Below are positions 24,912-36,364 of a stretch of DNA of 61,442 nucleotides, piece by piece (the stretch's first letter is position 1; every line of letters begins with the position of its first letter). Both the position numbers and the translations under genes were made by a program. Below the pieces are notes generated by a model, which did not search any database, was not told the DNA's origin, and was given only the letters and a program-made list of their open reading frames with translations. Origin of the DNA: Atopobiaceae bacterium UBA1367. GTDB lineage: Bacteria; Actinomycetota; Coriobacteriia; Coriobacteriales; Atopobiaceae. The stretch covers positions 61,027 to 122,468 of the forward strand of contig DBRN01000007.1 of assembly GCA_002305995.1 (NCBI GenBank), written 5' to 3'.

Positions 24912-25958
24912 CTATCCCGCGATGCCGGCGTACGCCACGCGTGCCACCTCTGCCATGGTGGCCAGGGCCCCCTGCTCGCTGAACCCCTCGCCGCCGCAGA
25001 GGACTACGAGCACGAAGGGTCGCTCGCCCCCCACGATGCCGCCGTCATGGCGCACGGCCTCGAGCACTCCCGTCTTGTGGGCAAAGGTGACGCCTGCGGG
25101 AAGGCCGTCGCGCACGCCACCACGGTCTTGCTGCTGCTCAAGGGCCCTCAGGACCAGCTTGCTCGAGGCCTCATCCACGAAGGTGCCGTCATGGACCATG
25201 CGCATGAGCCGTGCCATGTCGTGTGCCGAGGTGTAGTTCTCGAGGCCTTCCGCCATGGCGTCGCGGTCCATCATGTGTCGGTTGAGCCTCGTCGCCGTAA
25301 GCCCTAGGTCCTGCGCCGTCTGGTTGATGGCCTCCATACCCACCGCGTCGATGAGGATGTTTGTGCCCGTGTTGTCGCTCACGTCGATCATCCTGGTGAG
25401 GATGTCGCGATAGGTCACCCGAGCACCCGTCCCAAGGCCGCCGGGCGTACCCGTGCCCCCCACGATGTCCGAGGCCTTGAGCGTGTAGGGGGAGTCGAGG
25501 GAAAACGCGCCTTCCCGCACCTGCTCGAGAAACGCGTGGGCGATGACCATCTTGATCATGCTGGCCGATGCCAGCTGCCGGTCGCCGTTGCAGCTGTAGG
25601 TCACACCACTGGTGAGGTCGATGACGCAGACGCAGGTCAGCATGCCCGAGGCCTCCGAGGCTGCCCTGATGTCCGCGGAGAGCTCGTCGACCTGCCCGGG
25701 GTCATCCGCCGGGCGCTGCCCATCAGGGGCGGGGCGTGCCGGCCGTCCCTGTCCCGTGTCCGCGGCGATGGGATCGTCGCGGCGCGCACCAACGGGCCTC
25801 TCGGCTGCGGCTTGGCCGGCGACCCCTCCCGCAGGGGGACCGCCGGCGATGGCGCAGAAGGCCAGCGTACCGACCGATGCCACGCATGTGAGGGCGGCGG
25901 CGATCACGATCACGCGCGCGCCATGCGTCGCGTCCCTGGGCGTCCGGGCGTCGGCCAT
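24912..25958 (-). CDS. Class A beta-lactamase-like serine hydrolase, membrane anchored
   Basis: A 348-residue protein. An N-terminal hydrophobic helix (RVIVIAAALTCVASVGTLAF) is followed by a ~60-residue Pro/Ala/Asp-rich linker and a class A-type domain. The active-site motif is Ser133-Met-Ile-Lys136, with Ser193-Asp-Asn195 and Lys294-Thr-Gly296. A glutamate in the MAEGLENYTSA region may serve as the general base. It may be a beta-lactamase or a housekeeping D-Ala-D-Ala-type hydrolase; gltX linkage favours no particular role. Its ATG directly abuts the gltX stop (TAG then ATG), so the two are co-translated. Confidence 0.88.
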   Translation of the reverse strand: MADARTPRDATHGARVIVIAAALTCVASVGTLAFCAIAGGPPAGGVAGQAAAERPVGARRDDPIAADTGQGRPARPAPDGQRPADDPGQVDELSADIRAASEASGMLTCVCVIDLTSGVTYSCNGDRQLASASMIKMVIAHAFLEQVREGAFSLDSPYTLKASDIVGGTGTPGGLGTGARVTYRDILTRMIDVSDNTGTNILIDAVGMEAINQTAQDLGLTATRLNRHMMDRDAMAEGLENYTSAHDMARLMRMVHDGTFVDEASSKLVLRALEQQQDRGGVRDGLPAGVTFAHKTGVLEAVRHDGGIVGGERPFVLVVLCGGEGFSEQGALATMAEVARVAYAGIAG

Positions 25959-27452
25959 CTATCGGGCGAGCTCCCTGGCGCGTCCCAGGCGGGCGAGCAC
26001 GTGCGCGCGCCCGGCGAGGGCAAGCGTCTCTCCGATGCCTGGCGATGCGGCCCCACCCACCACGGCGACCCGCACGGGCTGGAACACCCTGCCCTTGCCC
26101 ATGCCCAGCCGTCCGGGGAGCGCGTCGAGCGCGTCCTCGATGGCCTTGGGCGTCCATCCGTCCTCGGGGATGCCCGCAAGCGCCACGCGCGCGGCGTCAA
26201 GCGCGTCGGCGGCACCCGCCTTGCCCAGCCACTTCCTGACGGCCTTCTCGTCGTACTCCAGCTCGTCGTCGGCGGTGTACAGGAAGCGCGCCTGGCCGAC
26301 GACGTCGGACGAGAGCGTGGTGCGCGGCTTGAGGGCGGCGGCAAGCATGTCGTACCAGGGGGCCTCGTGCAGGCGCCCGCCTGCTGGCTCGAGGCCGGCG
26401 GCGCGCAGCTGCGGGATGAGGACGGTGTCGGCGAACTCCTGGTCATCCATGGCATGCAGGTACTCGGCGTTGATGAAGTCGAGCTTCTTGGGATCCATGA
26501 TGGCGGGGTTCGTGGACACGTGGTCGAGCGAGAACTCGCGGGCAAGGCGCTCGCGCGGGATCACCGTGCTCTCGCCGTCGGGCGACCAGCCCAGAAGCGA
26601 CAGGTAGTTGACGAAGGCGTCGGAGAGGTAGCCCGCATCGCGGTACTCCTCCACGCTGGTGGCGCCATGACGCTTGGAGAGCTTCTTGCCGTCGGGGCCC
26701 AGGATCATCGAGATGTGCGCGAAGGTGGGCACGGGCGCTCCGAGCGCCTCGTAGACCATGATCTGGCGTGGGGTGTTGGACAGGTGGTCGTCGCCCCGGA
26801 TGATGTGGGTGATGCCCATGCGGGCGTCGTCCACCACGGTGGCAAAGTTGTAGGTTGGTGTGCCGTCTGAGCGGAAGATGATGAAGTCGTCCAGCTCGCG
26901 GGCATTGAAGGTCACGTCGCCGTGCACCGCGTCGCGCACCACCACATCGCCGCGATCGAGGGGCACCTTGATGCGAATGGTGTAGGGCTCGCCTGCGTCG
27001 GCGCGCGCCTGCGCCTCTGCCGCCCCGATGTCGCGGCAGGTGCGCCGGTAGCCCTGGAAGGGGTCCTTGCGATCATGGGCCGCCCTTCGATCCGCCTCGA
27101 GCTTCTCTGGCGTGCAGAAGCAGCGGTATGCCGTGCCCTCTGCCACCAGGCGCTCGGCGGCCTCGCGATAGAGGGGCAGGCACTCTGTCTGCCAGTAGGG
27201 ACCGCACGGGCCACCCACCCCAGGGCCCTCGTCCCAGTCGAGCCCCAGCCAGCGCATGGCCCGCAGGATGACCTGCGTGTTCTCGTCGGTGGATCGGGTG
27301 GGGTCGGTGTCATCGACGCGAAGGATGAACGTGCCGCCGTTGGCTCGGGCGAACGCCCAGTTGTAGATGGCCGTGCGGGCGCCGCCCACGTGCAGCTTTC
27401 CGGTGGGGGAGGGTGCGAAGCGCACGCGCACGGGAGTCGTGGTGTCAGTCAA
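25959..27452 (-). CDS. gltX: Glutamyl-tRNA synthetase
   Basis: About 497 residues. RFAPSPTGKLHVGGARTAIYN holds the HIGH-like motif (HVGG) and LGPDGKKLSKRHGATSV holds the KMSKS-like motif. It charges tRNA-Glu, supplying protein and tetrapyrrole synthesis. A TTG start at 27452 is chosen because GAGAGGTACCACC precedes it; the frame stays open to 27491, where TTG/GTG codons have no binding site. A TATACT -10-like box lies just upstream on the reverse strand (27491-27496). It is followed without a gap by the serine hydrolase. Confidence 0.96.
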   Translation of the reverse strand: MTDTTTPVRVRFAPSPTGKLHVGGARTAIYNWAFARANGGTFILRVDDTDPTRSTDENTQVILRAMRWLGLDWDEGPGVGGPCGPYWQTECLPLYREAAERLVAEGTAYRCFCTPEKLEADRRAAHDRKDPFQGYRRTCRDIGAAEAQARADAGEPYTIRIKVPLDRGDVVVRDAVHGDVTFNARELDDFIIFRSDGTPTYNFATVVDDARMGITHIIRGDDHLSNTPRQIMVYEALGAPVPTFAHISMILGPDGKKLSKRHGATSVEEYRDAGYLSDAFVNYLSLLGWSPDGESTVIPRERLAREFSLDHVSTNPAIMDPKKLDFINAEYLHAMDDQEFADTVLIPQLRAAGLEPAGGRLHEAPWYDMLAAALKPRTTLSSDVVGQARFLYTADDELEYDEKAVRKWLGKAGAADALDAARVALAGIPEDGWTPKAIEDALDALPGRLGMGKGRVFQPVRVAVVGGAASPGIGETLALAGRAHVLARLGRARELAR

Positions 27453-27744
27453 GGTGGTACCTCTCGCAGTGGACGAAGGATAGCTCACCAAGTATAGACG
27501 CTCTTGCCCTCACGGGGGCGCCAGCGCCTAGGACCCGTGCCGGCAGGGTGCCGGTGGGCCCTCCGGTGTCATGGCGGAGTCCTGCGCCCTCATCGATTCC
27601 TCCAAGCAGGCCATCTGGACGCCGAGCAGCTCGTCTCGGGGGTTTCGGGCAATCTAGGACTGTCTCTCATGCGGGAGCAAGGCCGCTGGTGTGGCGGAAC
27701 CCCGCGCTGTGAGGCTCCGCTGTGAGACCCGTCGAGCCGGCGCT

Positions 27745-28293
27745 GGAAAGGAAAACCCGGAGTTGTGCGGACCAGGCCCTGATCCTGGGAAGGAAAACGC
27801 CGAGTTGTGAGAGGAGACGGCCGACGTGCCATGGGCCTGGAAAGGAAAAGCCCGAGTTGTGAGGGGTGCAGCCTGCGGCTGGAAAGGAAAACCCGGAGTT
27901 ATGCGCACCTGTCTCCGATGCCGGAAAGGAAAACCCGGAGTTGTGAGTATCAGCACCCAACCTCGGAAAGGAAATCCGTGAGTTGTGCGAGAACGATGGG
28001 GTCAGAAGTCAAGAAAAACCTTTCCGCCCTCGGTCACGACCTCGCACAACTCCGGGTTTTCCTTTCCGGCTGTGACTCCGGCTACGCACAACTCCGGTTT
28101 TTCCTTTCCGGCGCGCGACCCGAGTGCTCACAACTCCGGGTTTTCCTTTCCGAAGATGAGCTTATCTCCGCACAACTCAAGATTTTCCTTTCCAATGTCG
28201 GATGTTAATACGCACAACTTAAGATTTTTCTTTCCGCGCAAACTCTGCCCTTGCATAGGTCGGGCAAATCCTTTCCAGGCTGCTCGCCGCACG
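27745..28293. repeat. 42-bp phased repeat array 3 with core
   Basis: Left units start at 27745, 27787, 27839, 27881, 27923 and 27965. All spacings are 42 except the second, which is 52 (42 plus one helical turn). The core at 28002-28025 (TCAGAAGTC then AAGAAAAACCTTTCC) points right and is preceded by a 13-base linker ending GATGGGG. Right units start at 28044, 28086, 28128, 28170 and 28212, plus a degenerate one at 28253 beginning GCATAGGTC. The array lies between the divergent gltX and tetR genes (gap 27453-28447). The first ~240 bases of the gap hold only the gltX -10 box and GC-rich sequence. Confidence 0.92.
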
Positions 28294-28447
28294 CCACTTG
28301 AACCCATTGCCCGACGTGAGAGTCCACACTCTGCCCATCCAGACACCCACGCAGGGTCTCGCGCAGGGCCTCACACTCACACAGGGCCTGGCCACCCCTC
28401 GTTTGGTGTTACGATTTTCCATGGGGACTAATCTAGGGAGCAGTGCC

Positions 28448-29245
28448 ATGTCACGCATCAACGACGAGACCACCGAGCTTGTGGGCGGCGCGAGGGCCGT
28501 CCGCGCTGCGACTCGAGAGGCCGTTGCGGGCCCGACCGGCACGGGAGGGGAGCGCCTGCGCTCCTCGGCCAAGACGCGCAAGAGCGCGCTCACGCGCGAG
28601 CGCATCATGACGGCAGCCAGCGAGCTGATGACGGAGCGAGGCACCACGGGCTTTCAGATGAGCGAGGTGTCCGATCGCTGCCAGATGTCAAAGGGAGCCC
28701 TGTACTACTACTTCGCAGACAAGGACGAGCTCATCGCCGCCATCTTCGATGTGCTGGTAGACGATCTGGTCGACAGCATCGAGTCCCTTGTGGCAAGCGC
28801 CCCGTCCGCCCGCGAGGCGCTCCGAGCCCTGTACGGCGAGTTCACGCGTCGCCTGAGGGCGGGAAGCCCCCTCGCCATGGCGATGACCCACCAGCTCGCT
28901 GGCTCGACCGACACGGTGATGCCGGGGGTGACCACGCACTTCTCGCGCGCCGCCCGCATCATAGCCGAGCAGATCGAGCGGGCGAAGGCGGAGGGGGCCG
29001 TCCGCGAGGAGGTGGACAGCACCATCGCCGCCGTGTTTGCGACGGGCGGCCTCATCGCGACCTCCATGGCGGTTGCCAGCGGGCAGACCGAGGAGGGCCC
29101 CGACGTCGTGTCGCAGGGCCTGACCAGCCTGATCCTGCATGGCGTGGGCACGGACGACGCAACATTGGCCCAGGCGGAGGACGAGACGCTGGCCCAGGCG
29201 GAGGACGCAACATTGGCCCAGGCGGAGGACGAGACGCTGGCCTAG
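28448..29245 (+). CDS. TetR-family transcriptional regulator with a repetitive C-terminal tail
   Basis: A 265-residue protein. After a ~45-residue polar lead, RERIMTAASELMTERGTTGFQ and SDRCQMSKGALYYYFADKDELI form a typical TetR helix-turn-helix. A ligand-binding helical domain follows. The last ~29 residues are alternating TLAQAEDE and TLAQAEDA repeats encoded by 24-base units. Such acidic tails are not part of the family. Targets are unknown; no transporter lies directly beside it. The ATG follows GGGAGCAGTGCC. It is probably transcribed alone, since the metK promoter and riboswitch follow. Confidence 0.88.
   Translation: MSRINDETTELVGGARAVRAATREAVAGPTGTGGERLRSSAKTRKSALTRERIMTAASELMTERGTTGFQMSEVSDRCQMSKGALYYYFADKDELIAAIFDVLVDDLVDSIESLVASAPSAREALRALYGEFTRRLRAGSPLAMAMTHQLAGSTDTVMPGVTTHFSRAARIIAEQIERAKAEGAVREEVDSTIAAVFATGGLIATSMAVASGQTEEGPDVVSQGLTSLILHGVGTDDATLAQAEDETLAQAEDATLAQAEDETLA
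29159..29242 (+). repeat. 24/48-bp tandem repeat in the TetR gene end
   Basis: A 48-base unit (29159-29206), itself two related 24-base halves, is repeated in full identity for another 36 bases (29207-29242) and runs to the stop codon. Each half contains TGGCCCAGGCGGAGGACG. This is a perfect-match tandem repeat and so a likely site of length variation. Confidence 0.85.
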
Positions 29246-29278
29246 CTCGTCTTGCACCTGCCCCAATCCCGGTGCGTG

Positions 29279-29307
29279 TTTACAACGCCGTGAGAATCAT
29301 CTAAGGT
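29279..29307 (+). promoter_or_regulatory. Promoter for the SAM riboswitch-metK transcript
   Basis: TTTACA at 29279-29284 and TAAGGT at 29302-29307 are separated by 17 bases, placing the expected start around 29314, at the 5' edge of the riboswitch. Confidence 0.5.
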
Positions 29308-29440
29308 TGTCCCACTCGTCAAGAGGTGCCCCGCAGGGGCGCACAGAGCTGAGGGACCGAGCCCGACGAAGCTCCGGCAACCACCCACGCAGGGAACGGT
29401 GCCACATCTCGGCAGGCCAGAGTGCCTGGAAGACGGGGGA
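29308..29440 (+). ncRNA. SAM riboswitch (SAM-I / SAM-I/IV clan) in the metK leader
   Basis: The leader contains GTCAAGAGGTG, then TGAGGGACCGAGCCCGACGAAG, CTCCGGCAACC and GGTGCCACATCTCGGCAG in the order seen in S-box-type SAM riboswitches. CACTC at the 5' side can pair with GAGTG near 29420 to close P1. Downstream, ACGGGGG (29433-29439) can pair with CCCCCGT (29456-29462), an extra stem that could act in regulation. High SAM should reduce expression of the SAM synthetase that follows. The exact subclass cannot be decided by eye. Confidence 0.85.
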
Positions 29441-29525
29441 GTTCACATACCTGAGCCCCCGTACGCACGTGGGGCCCTCCCGTGCCCCACACGATCCCGC
29501 TACGGCGGAGAAGGGGGCAGAGCCC

Positions 29526-30788
29526 ATGGCCGGACGCAGTTACCTCTTCACCTCTGAGTCAGTGACCGAGGGTCATCCCGACAAGATGTGCGACCAGGTG
29601 TCCGATGCGATCCTCGATGCCATCCTGGCCAAGGAGGCCCGTCTGGAGTCCGAGGGCTACGTCTCGCCCACGGGCGTCCCGGCGTGCGTGGCGGACGTGC
29701 GCTGCGCCTGCGAGACCCTCATGACCACCGGCTCGGTGATCGTGGCGGGCGAGATCCGCACCCAGGCGTACGTGGACGTGCAGAGGATCGTGCGCGACAC
29801 CGTGCGCCGCATCGGCTACGACCGCGCCAAGTACGGCTTTGACTGCGAGACCTGCGGCGTCATCAACATGATCCACGACCAGAGCCCTGACATCGCCCAG
29901 GGCGTCGACGAGAGCCTCGACGCGCGGGCGGGCCGCGCCACCGACGAGCTCGATCGCATCGGGGCGGGCGACCAGGGCATGATGTTCGGCTATGCCACCG
30001 ACGAGACCGACGTGCTCATGCCGATGCCCATCCACCTCGCCCAGCGCATGGCACAGCGCCTCTCGCTCGTGCGCAAGGAGGGCGTGGTCGACTACCTGCG
30101 GCCCGACGGAAAGACCCAGGTTACCGTGCGCTACGAGGACGACCGCCCGATCGAGGTCACGGCCATCGTGGTCTCCACCCAGCATGACCCGGCCGTCGAG
30201 GACATGGGCATCGTCCGTGCCGACATGATCGAGCATGTGATCGCCCCCGTGCTCGACGAGGCGTCCATCCCATGGGAGGGTGCCGACATCTACGTGAACC
30301 CCACCGGCCGCTTCGTGGTGGGTGGTCCCATGGGTGACACCGGCCTCACGGGACGCAAGATCGTGGTGGACACCTATGGCGGCATGGGACGCCACGGCGG
30401 CGGCGCCTTCTCGGGCAAGGACTGCACCAAGGTCGATCGCTCCGCCTCCTACGCCGCACGCTGGGTGGCGAAGAACGTGGTCGCGGCAGGGCTGGCGCGC
30501 CGCTGCGAGGTGCAGCTCGCCTACGCGATCGGCGTGAGCAGACCCCTCTCGGTCATGGTCGACACCTTCGGCACGGGTGCCGTGGACGAGGCCCTGATAA
30601 CCGCCGCAGTCGAGCGGACCTTTGATCTGCGCCCCGGCGCCATCGTCCGCGACCTGGGCCTGCGTCGTCCCATCTTTGAGAAGACGGCCGCCTACGGCCA
30701 CTTCGGGCGCACCGACCCCGACTTCACCTGGGAGGCGACCGATCGCTGCGACGAGCTGCGGGCAGCGGTTCGCGGCCTGATCGCATGA
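29526..30788 (+). CDS. metK: S-adenosylmethionine synthetase
   Basis: A 420-residue MetK that makes SAM from methionine and ATP. ESVTEGHPDKMCDQVSDAI, the hexapeptide region GAGDQGMMFGYA and GGGAFSGKD are the family signatures. It is slightly longer than the usual ~385-400 residues because of small insertions, for example EARLESEGYVSPTGVPACVA. The ATG at 29526 follows AGAAGGGGGCAGAGCCC. A SAM riboswitch precedes it, giving feedback control, and a strong hairpin follows. Confidence 0.97.
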   Translation: MAGRSYLFTSESVTEGHPDKMCDQVSDAILDAILAKEARLESEGYVSPTGVPACVADVRCACETLMTTGSVIVAGEIRTQAYVDVQRIVRDTVRRIGYDRAKYGFDCETCGVINMIHDQSPDIAQGVDESLDARAGRATDELDRIGAGDQGMMFGYATDETDVLMPMPIHLAQRMAQRLSLVRKEGVVDYLRPDGKTQVTVRYEDDRPIEVTAIVVSTQHDPAVEDMGIVRADMIEHVIAPVLDEASIPWEGADIYVNPTGRFVVGGPMGDTGLTGRKIVVDTYGGMGRHGGGAFSGKDCTKVDRSASYAARWVAKNVVAAGLARRCEVQLAYAIGVSRPLSVMVDTFGTGAVDEALITAAVERTFDLRPGAIVRDLGLRRPIFEKTAAYGHFGRTDPDFTWEATDRCDELRAAVRGLIA

Positions 30789-30795
30789 CGTCGCC

Positions 30796-30840
30796 GGTGG
30801 GCCGTGCCGCCCTGCCGTATCATGGGCGGCACGACCCACC
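30796..30840 (+). terminator. Long hairpin after metK
   Basis: Sequences 30796-30812 and 30824-30840 are reverse complements over 17 pairs with a single mismatch, closing an 11-base loop. It lies in the 76-base gap between metK and the helicase gene. It is strong enough to end transcription although no T-run follows. Confidence 0.6.
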
Positions 30841-30864
30841 CACATCCCGAGCCCAAGGAGGCCC

Positions 30865-33462
<2,598 letters not shown>

Positions 33463-33568
33463 CGCCCGGCACGGACGAACCCGTCCCCATGCAGGGCGTT
33501 CGGGGGGTTCGGCTGGCCAATCCGGCACCTGTTCTGCTACGCTCAGGTTAGTTACGGCGTGAGGGGAC

Positions 33569-34402
33569 ATGATGGCCGACAACGACAAGAGGAGCGACTC
33601 CCACGAGAGCCCCATCGGCGGGGAGATGGGGCAGTCTCCGTTGGTCGACATCGACATCGCACAGGAGTTCGCCAAGGCGGTGGGCTGGGTCATCAGGCGC
33701 ATCCGCACCGACCGCAGCTCGTTCGTGGAGATCTTCATCAAGCGGCCGCTGAGGGGCTTCTACGACGCGTACCAGAACGACCCGTGGCTGCGCGCCGCCA
33801 CCTCGACCAAGATGAGCGCCGTCATCAACCTGTTCTTCGTCTTCTACCAGGCCTACAGCGCCTACCGACGTCAGTCCCTGTGGTTCGCGACCCTCTCGGT
33901 CTACTACGCCTGGCTCACCTTCATGCGCGTGAGCATCGCGACCTACATGCAGACGATGGCCTCTGACGGGCGCGAGGAGCTGCGGCGCTACCGCCAGTGC
34001 GGCGTCTGGCTGCTCATGCTCACGACGGTCGTGATGGTCTTGGGCGTCGTGTCCAACCGCCTGGGCTCCAGGCCCAGCTACGCCACGCAGATGCTGGTGG
34101 TCGTGGCGCTGTTCGCCCTGTACAACGTGATCTTCGCCCTCATCAACCTGTACAAGTGGCGCAAGCTCGAGGATCCGCTCATCAGCGCGAGCAAGGCGCT
34201 GTCGCTCTCGTGCGCCCTTGTGTCGATATACTCGCTGCAGGCCGCTGCCATCGGCCGCTTCGCCGCCACGAGCGACGCCCGCTTCATCAGCTTCCTCACC
34301 TACGCCACGCCCATCGTGATCTTCCTGATCATCGCGAGCATCTCGATGTTCATCATCCTGCGCGTGAACTGGGTGCTCAAGGCCATCGGCAGCGACGACT
34401 AG
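33569..34402 (+). CDS. Uncharacterised multi-pass membrane protein
   Basis: A 277-residue protein that I cannot assign to a family. A ~60-residue polar N-terminus is followed by about six hydrophobic segments in pairs (MSAVINLFFVFYQAY, LWFATLSVYYAWLTF, GVWLLMLTTVVMVLGVV, MLVVVALFALYNVIFALINLY, TPIVIFLIIASISMFIILRV). No catalytic motif is seen. Two ATGs (33569 and 33572) adjoin and GAGGGGAC lies upstream. It stands between the helicase and the two-component genes, 115 bp before the latter. Confidence 0.75.
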   Translation: MMADNDKRSDSHESPIGGEMGQSPLVDIDIAQEFAKAVGWVIRRIRTDRSSFVEIFIKRPLRGFYDAYQNDPWLRAATSTKMSAVINLFFVFYQAYSAYRRQSLWFATLSVYYAWLTFMRVSIATYMQTMASDGREELRRYRQCGVWLLMLTTVVMVLGVVSNRLGSRPSYATQMLVVVALFALYNVIFALINLYKWRKLEDPLISASKALSLSCALVSIYSLQAAAIGRFAATSDARFISFLTYATPIVIFLIIASISMFIILRVNWVLKAIGSDD

Positions 34403-34517
34403 CGAGCGGCCCCGTCCACGGGCCCGCCGGCTGACCTGGCGGGCGTGACGGAATCGAAAGGTTCTCGGAAAGCGTGTCCCCCTGCGGTATCGTGAGGGCG
34501 CGAGGAGGGGGACTGCC

Positions 34518-35189
34518 ATGCGAATCCTGTTGGTCGAGGACGACGTCGACATCGTGCGCGCGCTCGCGGAGCTGCTCGTTGCCGAGGGCTACCAGGTCGA
34601 CGCGGCGTGCACGCAGGCCGACGCCATCAGGCGCGTGCGGGCGTGCCAGCCCGACCTCGTCCTGCTCGACGTGACCCTGGCCGAGGGCAACGGCTTTGCC
34701 GTGTGCGGCGCCATCCGCCAGGACCACCCGGACGTCCCGGTGGTCTTCCTCACAGCCTCCGACGACGAGTTCAACACGGTCACCGGCCTCTCGATGGGCG
34801 CCGAGGACTACATCGCCAAGCCCTTTCGCCCGCGCGAGCTGCTCGCCCGCATCGCGGCGGTGCTGCGTCGCCGCGCGGGCGACAACCGGATCCTGCGCCT
34901 CGGTCCGCTCGCCATCAGCCCGTCGCGGGCGCGCGTGACCAAGGCCGGCGCGGAGATACCCCTCTCGGCCGTGGAGTATCGGCTCCTGCTGCTGTTCGCG
35001 ACCAACCCGGGGCACGTGGTCACGCGCGAGATGATGCGCGAGGCCCTCTGGGAGAGCTCCGACGCCTACATCGAGGACAACACCCTCTACGTGTACATGC
35101 GCCGCCTGCGCGAGAAGATAGAGGACGACCCCGCCGCCCCCACGATCATCGAGACCGTGCGCGGGGTGGGCTACCGGAGCGTGGGGTGA
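34518..35189 (+). CDS. OmpR-family response regulator
   Basis: A 223-residue regulator. The receiver has the acidic pair in LVEDDVD, phosphoacceptor Asp in VLLDVTLAEGNG, Thr in FLTASDDE and Lys in YIAKPFRPREL. The C-terminal winged helix includes LSAVEYRLLLLFATNPGHVV and TLYVYMRRLREKIEDDP. It probably controls the downstream ABC transporter. The stop overlaps the kinase start by one base (TGATG). Confidence 0.94.
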   Translation: MRILLVEDDVDIVRALAELLVAEGYQVDAACTQADAIRRVRACQPDLVLLDVTLAEGNGFAVCGAIRQDHPDVPVVFLTASDDEFNTVTGLSMGAEDYIAKPFRPRELLARIAAVLRRRAGDNRILRLGPLAISPSRARVTKAGAEIPLSAVEYRLLLLFATNPGHVVTREMMREALWESSDAYIEDNTLYVYMRRLREKIEDDPAAPTIIETVRGVGYRSVG

Positions 35190-36229
35190 TGCTGCTGCGC
35201 AACCGCGAGGTGCTGCGGCAGGCCGTCGCCTCCGCTGCCGCGGTCCTGCTGGCGGCACTGGCGGCGCGCGCGTGGGCGGGCCTCGAGGCGGGCCTCGCGA
35301 CGCTCGCGTGCGGCGGCTTCGTGGCGGCGACGTCGACGGCACTCGCCCTCTGGCGCTATCGTAGGCTGTCCGAGCTGTCATCCCGGATCGATGACGTCCT
35401 CGCCGGGGGGCGAGACGTCTCGCTCGACGACATGCGGGAGGGGGAGCTCTCCATCCTGGCGAGCCAGCTCTCCAAGACGCTCTCCCGCCTGCAGGTGGCC
35501 AACGACGAGCTCGCGGCCGAGAAGCGGTCGCTCGCCGACTCCCTTGCCGACATCTCGCACCAGCTGCGCACCCCGCTCACCTCCCTGGGACTGGAGCTTG
35601 CCCTCATACGGCGTGACGCGCCGGCGGGGGCGAGCCTCACGCACGCGCGCGATGCCGAGCGCCTGCTCGAGCGCGTGCAGTGGCTGGTGAGCTCGCTGCT
35701 CAAGCTGGCCCGCCTGGATGCGGGGGTGGTGCGCCTCGAGACGAGGACGGTGGACGTCGCGCGCCTCGCGGAGGCCTCGTTCGCGCCGCTCGCCATATCG
35801 TTCGACCTGGCGGACGTGGGCTTTTCCTGCGAGGTGGGGGAGGGCTGCTCCTTCGAGGGCGATGCCTCGTGGACGCGCGAGGCGCTCTCGAACGTGCTCA
35901 AGAACTGCCTCGAACACACGCCGGCGGGCGGTGTGGTGAGCCTGAGGGCGTGGGAGGATGCGCTGGCCTGCCGCATCTGCGTGCAGGACAGCGGCCCGGG
36001 CTTTGCCGAGGAGGACCTCCCGCGCGTGTTCGACCGCTTCTATCGCGGTGGGCAGGCGGGCGCCGCGTCGAGCGAGGTGAACCCGGCGGGCGTGGGCATC
36101 GGCCTCTCCCTCTCCCGCGCGCTGGTCTCGGCGCAGGGAGGCTCCATCACGGCGCGCAACGCCGTCGACGAGGACGGGCACGTGGCGGGCGCGCGCTTTG
36201 ACGTCACGTTCTTCAAGCTCGTCGTATGA
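35189..36229 (+). CDS. Sensor histidine kinase with a minimal, probably intramembrane-sensing input domain
   Basis: A 346-residue kinase. The N-terminus has two helices with almost no loop between them (residues ~12-30 and ~36-55), so no periplasmic sensor domain exists; this is typical of intramembrane-sensing kinases that respond through an ABC partner. The H-box is ISHQLRTPLTSLGLE, the N-box NVLKNCLEHTP, and the G-boxes are DSGPGFAEEDLPRVFDRFYR and GVGIGLSLSRALV. It is one-base overlapped with its regulator and precedes the ABC ATPase and permease by 135 bp. Confidence 0.93.
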   Translation: MLLRNREVLRQAVASAAAVLLAALAARAWAGLEAGLATLACGGFVAATSTALALWRYRRLSELSSRIDDVLAGGRDVSLDDMREGELSILASQLSKTLSRLQVANDELAAEKRSLADSLADISHQLRTPLTSLGLELALIRRDAPAGASLTHARDAERLLERVQWLVSSLLKLARLDAGVVRLETRTVDVARLAEASFAPLAISFDLADVGFSCEVGEGCSFEGDASWTREALSNVLKNCLEHTPAGGVVSLRAWEDALACRICVQDSGPGFAEEDLPRVFDRFYRGGQAGAASSEVNPAGVGIGLSLSRALVSAQGGSITARNAVDEDGHVAGARFDVTFFKLVV

Positions 36230-36364
36230 GGCCGGGCGCTCCCTCGACGCGGCATGGGACCGGTCTGACGGCATCGTCAGCGACCCGTCACGTGCCCGCA
36301 TGGCCGGCCGGCGAGCATGGCCCCATGGTCCCACACGCGACTCCTGGCAGGAAGGCAGGCCACC

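Noticed and set aside
27453..27745. T-box riboswitch upstream of gltX
   Set aside because: No T-box sequence (TGGNACCGCG-like) or specifier stem was found on the reverse strand.
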